A stretch of DNA of 7,007 bases from Desulfurococcales archaeon. GTDB taxonomy: Archaea > Thermoproteota > Thermoprotei_A > Sulfolobales > Desulfurococcaceae. The position numbers and the translations under genes were made by a program. The stretch spans positions 1 to 7,007 of the forward strand of contig JALWQP010000044.1 of NCBI GenBank assembly GCA_027083045.1, given 5' to 3'. Positions 1 to 6,490 of the stretch are shown here, piece by piece; positions within the stretch are counted from its first letter, which is position 1, and every line of letters begins with the position of its first letter. The notes beneath the pieces are model-generated. The model worked only from the letters and a program-made list of their open reading frames with translations. It did not search any database and was not told the DNA's origin.

Positions 1-366
1 GTGATTGATTGGGCGCATCTGCATGCAAGAAGCATGGGCGAGCACATAACAAGCATTGACCACGTAATCAACGTGATTGAGAAGATCGAGAAAGAACTGG
101 GTACATGGGCCGTTAAACCCCTCCACATGCACTTCTCTAGAATAGAATATGGAAAAGGAGGGGAACGCGTACACCATATATTAGACGATATGGATTTCGG
201 CCCCGAGTTCGAACACGTGTGTAGGGGGGTAGTCGAAACAGGCGTGGACGGCGTCTTTATCAGTGAGAGCCCCATATTAGAAAAAGACGCGCTAGTGATG
301 AAGAAGATCTGTATGGAAGTGTGTGGTGTAAAGTGTTTTGCTAACGAGACTAAGGAGAAAGGTTAG
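1..366 (+). CDS. nfo: Endonuclease IV-type AP endonuclease, C-terminal part (5' end outside window)
   Basis: This is the last 121 residues of an endonuclease IV-family TIM barrel, which in DNA repair cuts the backbone 5' of abasic sites using three metal ions. The frame is open to the first base, and the GTG there is probably an internal Val, because the full family has roughly 280 residues and the visible part begins in the middle of a conserved motif. Seen in sequence: an Asp-x-x-His metal motif at residues 3-6 (IDWAH), a His at 44 in LHMHFS followed by the GERVHH stretch (55-59), and Glu89 in SESP. These match in order the later metal ligands of the family (Asp/His, His, His, Glu). The spacing around GERVHH differs slightly from bacterial Nfo. 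The 3' end overlaps the next gene by 29 bp. A sugar isomerase of the same fold is the main alternative, but the HLHAR and ESP motifs favour the nuclease. Confidence 0.82.
   Translation: MIDWAHLHARSMGEHITSIDHVINVIEKIEKELGTWAVKPLHMHFSRIEYGKGGERVHHILDDMDFGPEFEHVCRGVVETGVDGVFISESPILEKDALVMKKICMEVCGVKCFANETKEKG
325..328 (+). promoter_or_regulatory. Ribosome binding site for the phosphatidyltransferase TTG start
   Basis: GGTG lies 9 nt before the TTG at 338, within the coding sequence of the upstream endonuclease gene. It supports the rare TTG as the true start and suggests translational coupling of the two overlapping genes. Confidence 0.5.
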
Positions 367-931
367 GAAACTATTTGAGACTATAGCGGGGTTTCTCGCG
401 ACTATAGGTATAGGTCCAAATACAATAACTATTTGTTCCCTTATCGTTTCTTCAATCGCTTTCCTCGCCATGTACTATTGGCATTCTATACCATTGTTCT
501 TGGCAATGATACTTTTATCGGGCCTACTGGATGCCCTTGATGGAGCCTTGGCAAGACTTACAGGCAAGACGACACGTTTCGGTGCATTCCTAGATTCAAC
601 GACAGATAGGTTATCCGATACATTCTATATACTATCATACATATCCCTTGGTGTAAACCCTCTACTTATAGGATTTCTCCTTTCCTTCTCGCTTCTTATT
701 AGTTATACACGGAGCAGAGCGGAGTCCCTTGGTATAAAAATGGAGGGAATAGGAATTATTGAGAGAGCTGAAAGAGTATTATGGTTAGCGGGTACAGCGC
801 TTCTTTATTATATAGGAATAAACGCCGTAACTATTTCTCTAGCCACACTCTTACTGTTATCTATCATAACTTTTATTCAAAGGATAAAACATGTTTACGA
901 CTCATTATCTCATAGCGCCGACAAATCATAG
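338..931 (+). CDS. CDP-alcohol phosphatidyltransferase, probable archaetidylinositol phosphate synthase
   Basis: Integral membrane enzyme that swaps CMP on CDP-archaeol for a polar alcohol in lipid headgroup synthesis. The family signature is complete: D65-x2-D68-G69-x2-A72-R73-x8-G82-x3-D86-x3-D90. The first three Asp bind the metal pair and the last Asp is the expected catalytic base. After it, an RSRAESLG motif (125-132) and an IERAER motif (141-146) resemble the inositol-phosphate-using subgroup (mycobacterial PIPS and archaeal AIPS), hence the specific call. The headgroup is inferred, and a glycerol-phosphate acceptor remains possible. About six hydrophobic segments lie between residues 15 and 180, and 197 residues is normal for the family. 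The start is TTG at 338, inside the preceding gene, supported by a GGTG at 325-328 and by the family-like basic N-terminus (LTRLRRKVRKL). The last 22 bp overlap the end of herA on the other strand. Confidence 0.88.
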   Translation: MLTRLRRKVRKLFETIAGFLATIGIGPNTITICSLIVSSIAFLAMYYWHSIPLFLAMILLSGLLDALDGALARLTGKTTRFGAFLDSTTDRLSDTFYILSYISLGVNPLLIGFLLSFSLLISYTRSRAESLGIKMEGIGIIERAERVLWLAGTALLYYIGINAVTISLATLLLLSIITFIQRIKHVYDSLSHSADKS

Positions 932-2949
932 TGGCCTGCAATCGGTAATGGTGTTCTGAACGTTACATACCCCATCCTAAGTGCATGAGTTTTTAGAAGC
1001 CCAACTCTATCGCTTGCCCTAAGAATAAGATCACGATACTCTCCTGGTATGTCTAGGCTGGATAGCTGACTTTTATCTGTTCTCAATATGATCTTGGTAT
1101 TGGATAGTTGTAGAATTATATCGTGCACATCCTTTGGTGAATGCGTTGAGAATACGATGCCGAGCCTTCTGGCTCTTCCCAGCCGGGCAATCCTATCGAT
1201 CATTCCTGACACGTGTTCTATGTATTCTTCCTTACCGCCTCCTCTCGATGGGAAAAACCTATGCGCCTCATCCATGATTATAATGACTGGCTGAGTAGCG
1301 ATCCTTCTCCTAGACTTCGTCAACTTCCATTCAAAAACCTTGTTAAGTATTCTGAACGCCGCGATACTTATGATCTTGTCAGGATCAGAAGGGCTGTTCT
1401 CCTGGAGATACTCTAGATCAACGACTATAGGATATCCCCTCATCAGACTATGGTGTTTTTCAAGTATCAATCCTATCGAGGGCTCATGGAGGTATTTTTC
1501 CTCGCCAATGCCTCCCGGAACACAGATGTCAAACAAACCAGTATCTATTAGAGAGCCTATCTGTCTAAGCATGTTTTCAATTGTGGACTTATGTATTGCG
1601 AGCTCCTTGATAAGCTCGATAACATATTCCTTGTTGGGATTCAGCACGGGGCCTTTATTCAGTGTGCCGGGCTTTTCGCGTAACCTGTATCTAGCTTCTT
1701 GTAGTGCCTCGTATAACTCGTTGAGTGATTCGAGCTCAGCGTTTTTAGATTTGAGATAGTTGAGTAGTCTGAGTAGCCCGTCTTTCGCTTGCCTAGTGAA
1801 GTAAGGATTGAGTGAAATAAAATCTCTGGGCGACATGTCCTTGAATCTGAACCCGTATGGCACTATAAATAGTTCTATATATTCTCTTTTCTCTCCATAA
1901 CTAACACCTATGTTCATTTTCACTATACGTAGGGGTACTCGTCCTGGTTCTTCGATAATTTCTATCTCCTCTACCCAGCTATTCCACCCCATTCTCTCAG
2001 CTATAGGCTCATAGGTGGATTCATAGTATTCCTCCGCGATCATTTTGAGGAGCCTAGGCCAAGACACTTGCTCTTCGCTAACCAGTCTCTCGACGAGATG
2101 ACTTGTGATAGGCAGTATTATGACTAGGCCCCTAGGTCTACTGATATTTTCAAGCGTCCTGTTAAGCATTCTTTCTTCGAGTTCTTTATCGATGCCCTCA
2201 TAAAACTCCCATGTAGGTTTGAGAGGCAATGCGACGTAGTCGCGGTTAGGGTCCATTATCAATAAACTCGTGTCTTGATCGTTGAAACTATAGTGGCTCG
2301 TGAATGCGGAGATCATGTTCTTGAGCAGGGTAGTTTTACCTGAACCAGTAGTTCCTAGTATAAGCATGTGCTGGTAGAATGTTTTTAGAGGTACATATAC
2401 TGGGATCGAAGCATTGAATATCGGCCTATCTCCGGTTGTCACATATCCTATGAACACGCCTTTTGTTGGAAGACCTAGGATCTTTTGGACTACGATGGGG
2501 TCTCTCGGCATGATTACAGGCGATTGAGGCTCAATAACAGTATTCGATGCCTCGACAACCCCAGTCTCTACATAATATGTTAGGAGAGGTTTGCCGTAGA
2601 TCCTGGTCTTGGTCAATAAGCCTGCGGGCTCTCTTTCTGGCATAGAGATGGTGAGATCGGGAAGATTAAGTTCTGCAATGACATCTCTTCTCTCTACCTT
2701 GACTATCCTTATACTGGTAATAGCCAGAGTTTTGATGTCGACAATGGCTAGAAAGTTGCCAGCGCTAGCTATCTCTTGGAATCTCTCAAAATATATGTGT
2801 GGCTCGACATCGAAGACCACTAGGCCTCCTTCTTCCGATATGCTTGAAGGACTTGTACGTGAAACCCAGCCTATGATCTCACCATACTTTTTGGCCATAG
2901 ATATGGCTTGTTGCATTCTCTGCTTTATGGATAGTAACACGTCATCCAA
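910..2949 (-). CDS. herA: HerA-family DNA-translocating ATPase (DUF87), enlarged form
   Basis: A FtsK/HerA-type ATPase expected to form a hexamer that pumps DNA into the NurA nuclease for 5'-end resection. Domains seen: an N-terminal beta-rich HAS-barrel-like region (about 25-175), Walker A GTTGSGKT at 199-206, a second strand LLIMDPNRDY (229-238) typical of HerA, Walker B VIIIMDEAH at 555-563, a probable arginine-finger region IARLGRARR (587-595), then STHSP (601-605), the HerA-like sensor position usually seen as SQ/TQ-x-P. The protein has 679 residues against about 500 for classical Sulfolobus HerA. The extra length lies between Walker A and Walker B, about residues 245-480, including a predicted helical, charged stretch around 385-470. 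The TTG start at 2949 follows GAGGGA at 2957-2962 and overlaps the nurA stop by 8 bp, so translation is probably coupled. Most catalytic features are intact. It may be a paralog of the housekeeping HerA. Confidence 0.9.
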   Translation of the reverse strand: MDDVLLSIKQRMQQAISMAKKYGEIIGWVSRTSPSSISEEGGLVVFDVEPHIYFERFQEIASAGNFLAIVDIKTLAITSIRIVKVERRDVIAELNLPDLTISMPEREPAGLLTKTRIYGKPLLTYYVETGVVEASNTVIEPQSPVIMPRDPIVVQKILGLPTKGVFIGYVTTGDRPIFNASIPVYVPLKTFYQHMLILGTTGSGKTTLLKNMISAFTSHYSFNDQDTSLLIMDPNRDYVALPLKPTWEFYEGIDKELEERMLNRTLENISRPRGLVIILPITSHLVERLVSEEQVSWPRLLKMIAEEYYESTYEPIAERMGWNSWVEEIEIIEEPGRVPLRIVKMNIGVSYGEKREYIELFIVPYGFRFKDMSPRDFISLNPYFTRQAKDGLLRLLNYLKSKNAELESLNELYEALQEARYRLREKPGTLNKGPVLNPNKEYVIELIKELAIHKSTIENMLRQIGSLIDTGLFDICVPGGIGEEKYLHEPSIGLILEKHHSLMRGYPIVVDLEYLQENSPSDPDKIISIAAFRILNKVFEWKLTKSRRRIATQPVIIIMDEAHRFFPSRGGGKEEYIEHVSGMIDRIARLGRARRLGIVFSTHSPKDVHDIILQLSNTKIILRTDKSQLSSLDIPGEYRDLILRASDRVGLLKTHALRMGYVTFRTPLPIAGHYDLSAL

Positions 2950-4225
2950 TGAAGTATCCCTCTATCGAGCGCATCGTGTCGTAGGTTAGGGGGACGCCGT
3001 TATCTTCTAGTAGTCTTATAAAGTAGTTTGTAATCCCCCTAGATACATCTTTGGCTAATTTGTCGGCGATAAGGATTGATAGAGGTATAACGGTTCCTGA
3101 CAATAGCGAATCTATCAATGGCGGGGTGCACGGATGATCGTATGTTCTAAGAATAAATGGGAGATCATGCTCGAGAAACTCTACTCTGTAAAAGCCGTAG
3201 GGCGCTACACCTGTATTAATCGCATATCTATGTCTAGGGAGTCCAATATAGTATACGATCTTAGATGGTATATTTGCTAGTTCTCGCGGTGCCTCTATCT
3301 TGATGGGCCCTATTATGAACGGCTTGGCAGAGCTGTTCTTAAATACTGAACGGGTATACAGTATAAGGTAAGCCTGATCATTTATTTTTGCTCCGCCTGT
3401 CAGACCCGCTGGATCAATACGTGACAAAATATATGAGTTTTCAAGCCGTTTCACAACTCCATAAACGAGCGTAGTTTTCTTCTTACCTTTCAGTATCGCA
3501 AGTCTTTCCTTGATCAATGCTTTCCAGCTAGCAATATAATCATCAATTCTCCCCCTGCTTGGTGGTTTTAGTGAAGAATATATAGTTGCTAGTTTAGGGA
3601 CTATGTAGATAGGTCCGTCGAGAAAAACAACGTTGTCGGATTCGCTACGGGATTTCATCAGAATTATAGAAAGTATATGGTTCTCAATGGCTAGTCTAAG
3701 TTCATCTAGAGCTGCATATCGATTATAAGTCTCGTCATATGGTGTTCCTGCAGGACTATGAGTCATTATACATGGGTTCCTAAGGATTATATCATTGGGG
3801 CCAGAGAAAGGGATTAAAACTATCCATTTACAATCTTGGCACAGCATGGGATCTTTTCCTATTATCTTCATAATTGATGGGCACTCGATTTTATCTCCAT
3901 ATCTATAATTCACACCGACTCCAAACCCTATTCCCATGAAAAAGAACGGAGATGTTATAGTTCGCGTACTACTGTCCACACCATAAATAGGTATGAAAGT
4001 ATTATGTTTGCGGAGATTATCTGTATCAATTACTTCAATTACATTATCCTCTAAGACCTGTATCTTATTATCATCAACGTACTCGATTCTCGCCTCTAAT
4101 AGGGGTTGGTCTGTCTCTGATTCATCAACAAAGCGCGTCATTTTCTTATTTCTTTTTACCAAACTTATTAGATCCTTTGCTATCCCGCTAAGTATTTCGG
4201 TGACCATAAACATCCCTGAATCCAT
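2942..4225 (-). CDS. nurA: NurA-family 5'-3' nuclease, partner of HerA
   Basis: Nuclease of the RNase H-like NurA fold that degrades DNA ends in complex with HerA. Residues are numbered from a TTG at 4228, making 428 aa. Seen: IYGVDSS (81-87) with the first metal-binding Asp85; an acidic helix LDELRLAIE (174-182) with Glu176 as the likely second ligand; VVFLDGP (200-206) with Asp204 as the third; GVVKR (257-261), the conserved basic motif; YRVEFL (347-352); and IPLSILIADKLAKD (381-394), matching the C-terminal P-L-x-x-AD motif. The aromatic-proline (YPYP-like) residues usual just before it are replaced. Odd: Cys116, Cys130, Cys133, Cys153 and His157 cluster in an insert between the first two motifs. 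I chose ATG 4225 because it directly follows the weaker TTG; ATG 4213 and 4207 are possible. It is the first gene of the operon with herA. Confidence 0.85.
   Translation of the reverse strand: MDSGMFMVTEILSGIAKDLISLVKRNKKMTRFVDESETDQPLLEARIEYVDDNKIQVLEDNVIEVIDTDNLRKHNTFIPIYGVDSSTRTITSPFFFMGIGFGVGVNYRYGDKIECPSIMKIIGKDPMLCQDCKWIVLIPFSGPNDIILRNPCIMTHSPAGTPYDETYNRYAALDELRLAIENHILSIILMKSRSESDNVVFLDGPIYIVPKLATIYSSLKPPSRGRIDDYIASWKALIKERLAILKGKKKTTLVYGVVKRLENSYILSRIDPAGLTGGAKINDQAYLILYTRSVFKNSSAKPFIIGPIKIEAPRELANIPSKIVYYIGLPRHRYAINTGVAPYGFYRVEFLEHDLPFILRTYDHPCTPPLIDSLLSGTVIPLSILIADKLAKDVSRGITNYFIRLLEDNGVPLTYDTMRSIEGYFIG
2957..2962 (-). promoter_or_regulatory. Ribosome binding site for herA, inside the end of nurA
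   Basis: On the minus strand GAGGGA sits 7 nt before the TTG at 2949. It lies inside the last codons of nurA and supports the TTG start, which overlaps the nurA stop codon. A GTG three codons later (2940-2938) is the nearest alternative. Confidence 0.45.
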
Positions 4226-4228
4226 CAA

Positions 4229-4290
4229 ATCAAGGTATCCCTATATATTCTGGCAGTGTTAATCATTTCTCGGAAACGGTGTATTTGAGG
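4229..4290. promoter_or_regulatory. Divergent promoter region between nurA and the membrane-protein genes
   Basis: This short gap separates two outward-reading operons. A TATATATT-type element at 4242-4249 is nearly self-complementary, so it can be read as an archaeal TATA box on either strand. Placing initiation about 26 bases from its centre gives a minus-strand start near 4219-4220 and a plus-strand start near 4272. The first means a leaderless or very short nurA leader. The second leaves about 19 nt before ATG 4291, enough to include the GGTG at 4278-4281. No convincing purine-rich BRE was identified on either side, so the TSS positions are inferred. Confidence 0.5.
4278..4281 (+). promoter_or_regulatory. 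Ribosome binding site deciding the start at ATG 4291
   Basis: GGTG lies 9 nt before ATG 4291. The GTG at 4279 that could extend the frame by four codons is part of this GGTG, so the ATG is the better start. Confidence 0.5.
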
Positions 4291-5004
4291 ATGCAGATAA
4301 TTAGGACTATTAGGTTAGCAGGTGCAGTATTCATAGTGGCATCACTAATAGCTGCATTCTATCTAGGCTCAATACTTGTCAACGACTACATGCCGATAAT
4401 ATCTGGTATTGTCGATCTTAAAGTGAGCTATAGAATACTTTCAGCATCACTCTATAATCAAAATAGCTCAAATTTATACTTCGAAATGATCGTGGTTCTT
4501 AACCCTGGTCTCAAACTGAATAATACAAGACTTATGATTGGGGGTTATGTATTCAATTGCCGATTGAATAATATCAGCAGATATTTCTGTTACGTAGATG
4601 TATCATCAGGAAGAATTTCGGGAACGACGAGGATCATATTTAGCGGGAGGCATGAGGGGTTTATTTCTTATAGTATTGAGAAAAGCCTTACATGTATCAA
4701 TAACATCCTCGATGCGGTGACACCAAGTGTTTCAAACATATACTGTATATCTACTGATAATCATACGAAATATCTTTTTATCGAGATGAGTTCAAAATAC
4801 TATTATACTGGAAGTTTCAAAATAAAATTCATATATACAAACTCGACATTTATTAAAGAGTTCAATATGACGATTCGGCCCAATACAACAGCTGTTCTCA
4901 AAATAAAGAGTTTTTGCGATGGTGAACTAACCAAGATCATAGTCTACTATCCATTTAACTATACTAAGACGTATGCGGTGGTGAAAAATGAGGAGAACAT
5001 TTAG
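4291..5004 (+). CDS. Unrecognised membrane-anchored extracytoplasmic protein with many N-glycosylation sequons
   Basis: I do not recognise a family. From ATG 4291 the product has 237 residues; numbering here counts from the alternative GTG at 4279 (241 aa). A short basic N-terminus is followed by one hydrophobic segment (about 13-34), consistent with an N-in signal anchor or uncleaved signal peptide. The rest is polar, strand-prone and rich in Tyr, Ile, Asn and Ser, like a surface beta domain. It has eight N-x-S/T sequons (Asn62, 81, 98, 161, 188, 196, 202, 227) and five cysteines (94, 104, 139, 156, 213), all outside the membrane segment, fitting an externally exposed, glycosylated and perhaps disulfide-bonded protein. 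It heads a plus-strand run and overlaps the next gene by 17 bp, which suggests the two products act together. Its coding sequence looks more A+T-rich than herA or the DHH gene. Function unknown. Confidence 0.75.
   Translation: MQIIRTIRLAGAVFIVASLIAAFYLGSILVNDYMPIISGIVDLKVSYRILSASLYNQNSSNLYFEMIVVLNPGLKLNNTRLMIGGYVFNCRLNNISRYFCYVDVSSGRISGTTRIIFSGRHEGFISYSIEKSLTCINNILDAVTPSVSNIYCISTDNHTKYLFIEMSSKYYYTGSFKIKFIYTNSTFIKEFNMTIRPNTTAVLKIKSFCDGELTKIIVYYPFNYTKTYAVVKNEENI
4977..4984 (+). promoter_or_regulatory. Strong ribosome binding site for the four-helix membrane protein
   Basis: GGTGGTGA immediately precedes ATG 4988 (3 nt from its last base) and lies inside the end of the preceding gene. It matches the archaeal anti-Shine-Dalgarno well and fixes the start of the overlapping downstream gene. 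Confidence 0.65.
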
Positions 5005-5461
5005 AAACTCGATTTTATTTTTGTCATTATCGCTAATCAACGTTGTAATATTACCGTTAATAGCACTGGATTTTCCACTAATAACGGGTCTTGTAAACTT
5101 ACCTGCTCTATTATTCCAAGTAATCATATTCACGTTTTTGATCTCATCCTCTCTTATTGTGTCATCAATTGTAATTTACAGTGTAAGGAGTGTATTTGTT
5201 GAAATAATTCTATCAGTAATTACAATGGTGCTTGGTATTGTACGTGTGCTTGTTGATCCTTTTGTCAAGTACTCTATTGTAATAGACAGTCTTCATGTAT
5301 ACATCAATAATTATGTCGTGGTTGACGTGCTCCTAGTAGTGATCATACTTTTTTATACAGGCTATATCTTATTAGACGTAACTAGGATTATTGAGAAAAG
5401 AGGTCTCGAGACCATATATAGGAGACGCAAGAAGGTTGAACACTATATGAGAGAAAACTAG
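4988..5461 (+). CDS. Unrecognised small membrane protein with four predicted transmembrane helices
   Basis: I do not recognise a family for this 157-residue, very hydrophobic protein. Predicted helices lie at about 9-28, 38-64, 68-89 and 108-130. The charge pattern fits an N-in, C-in topology: basic N-terminus (RRTFR), an Arg between helices 2 and 3, an outer loop of about 20 residues between helices 3 and 4 (PFVKYS to NNYV), and a strongly basic cytoplasmic tail (KRG...YRRRKK, 137-149). It has no cysteine, no recognisable catalytic motif and no transporter signature. It starts at ATG 4988 behind GGTGGTGA and overlaps the glycoprotein-like gene by 17 bp. The DHH gene follows after 12 bp, so all three are probably one transcript. 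The simplest inference is a membrane partner for the preceding surface protein. Confidence 0.75.
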   Translation: MRRTFRNSILFLSLSLINVVILPLIALDFPLITGLVNLPALLFQVIIFTFLISSSLIVSSIVIYSVRSVFVEIILSVITMVLGIVRVLVDPFVKYSIVIDSLHVYINNYVVVDVLLVVIILFYTGYILLDVTRIIEKRGLETIYRRRKKVEHYMREN

Positions 5462-5462
5462 T

Positions 5463-5468
5463 GGTGAG
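5463..5468 (+). promoter_or_regulatory. Ribosome binding site deciding the TTG start of the DHH gene
   Basis: GGTGAG begins 2 bases after the stop codon of the previous gene and ends 5 nt before TTG 5474. Good complementarity and spacing support the TTG, as there is no ATG until well past the first DHH motif. Confidence 0.65.
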
Positions 5469-5473
5469 CGATT

Positions 5474-6490
5474 TTGACTAGGTATCCTAGAGTATTTGTG
5501 GGAGGGGATTGGGACGCCGACGGAGTAGTGGCGGCTGCTCTGCTTGTTTACTCACAGGAGAAACTCGGTAAATACCCTATTGAGTCCAAGGCGATCGTTG
5601 ATAGGAGGCCAATCGATCCTGAGAGGCTAAAGTTTATATTAAATGATATGCGTGCAGATTATGATCTAATGGTTCTATTAGATATCCCATACACAAAATA
5701 TATTCCAAACATCTTGAAGCTCCTGAAGAGCCATTTTGGCGTTAAAAAGATAGTCTACATAGATCACCATCTATCAACAATCTCGAATGTCAAGAACCTT
5801 GAGAATGTAATAGATGAGGTCATAGTAGACCATAAGATGCCCACAGCCGCAATAGTAGAGAAAATGCTGAGAGAACACGGCATCGAGCCACACGCTAGGC
5901 TGAGAAGCTTCGTGGAAGTTGTGAAATACATGGACAGTGGAAGAAGAGTGCCTCAGAAGTACATGAAATTATTCGAAATGGCATCTCTCTTCAGCAAGGC
6001 CTTAACGGTTATGCGTGATGAGAAGGTGTGGGTGAAGATTGTTAATTGGTTAGCGACGCCGGCCGCTCTGCCTATGCCTTTGGATCAAAAAATACTTAGC
6101 AAGGTTAGAGAGGCGATTGCTAAGCGTGATCAAGAAATAAAGGATATGGCTATAGATCTTGCTATGTCTGCGGAGAAGATCGGTGAGATCAGATTTATTG
6201 ATGCTAGGAGCAAGTGGAAGCATCGTGGAGGCACCGCTCTAGCGTCGAAAATAGCCTCAATCGTTAAGAGCCCTGTGGCGCTTCTTGTGACTACACGTAA
6301 AAACTATAGCTTGCTGATCATAAAGGCGTCTGGTGGTAAGGCTTATAGAATAGCGAAGTATCTAGTGGCCGAGGGCTTGGGACACGATATTGCTGGTCAT
6401 CCTAATCTTGCAATTGTAAGAGTTCCAAAAGACCCTGATCTCAAGAAACTCAAAGAGATGTTACTGACGGCTCAGTACTATACTCCCTAG
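5474..6490 (+). CDS. DHH/DHHA1 phosphoesterase (RecJ/NrnA-like nuclease or nucleotide phosphatase)
   Basis: Mn-dependent phosphoesterase of the DHH superfamily, which hydrolyses single-stranded DNA, short oligonucleotides or small nucleotides. Motif I is GDWDADG (11-17), with Asp14 and Asp16 as metal ligands. Motif II is LLDIP with Asp70, motif III YIDHH with Asp97-His98-His99, and motif IV KYMDSG with Asp154. The DHHA1 substrate-binding domain ends with AGHPN (307-311), the counterpart of the usual GGH loop. All catalytic positions look intact, except that the first His of the common HxDxDG motif I is Asp12 here. At 338 residues it fits compact two-domain NrnA-like proteins and is shorter than full RecJ or archaeal GAN/Cdc45-type proteins. 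The substrate cannot be told from sequence. The start is TTG 5474 behind GGTGAG. It is probably cotranscribed with the two membrane genes and ends tail to tail with the next gene. Confidence 0.88.
   Translation: MTRYPRVFVGGDWDADGVVAAALLVYSQEKLGKYPIESKAIVDRRPIDPERLKFILNDMRADYDLMVLLDIPYTKYIPNILKLLKSHFGVKKIVYIDHHLSTISNVKNLENVIDEVIVDHKMPTAAIVEKMLREHGIEPHARLRSFVEVVKYMDSGRRVPQKYMKLFEMASLFSKALTVMRDEKVWVKIVNWLATPAALPMPLDQKILSKVREAIAKRDQEIKDMAIDLAMSAEKIGEIRFIDARSKWKHRGGTALASKIASIVKSPVALLVTTRKNYSLLIIKASGGKAYRIAKYLVAEGLGHDIAGHPNLAIVRVPKDPDLKKLKEMLLTAQYYTP

Noticed and set aside
378..407. GACTATAG occurring twice about 20 bases apart, and again near 1423
   Set aside because: The copies are short, lie within conserved coding sequence and have no regular spacing, so they are likely chance or codon-use repeats.
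1340..1759. Open frame of 139 codons on the plus strand inside herA
   Set aside because: It lies wholly opposite a clearly conserved HerA reading frame, has low-complexity Ser/Leu-rich composition and shows no domain. It is a shadow frame, as are the other plus-strand frames within herA and nurA.
4927..5133. Minus-strand open frame across the junction of the two membrane genes
   Set aside because: It is opposite two well-supported genes with good ribosome binding sites, and its product has no recognisable feature.
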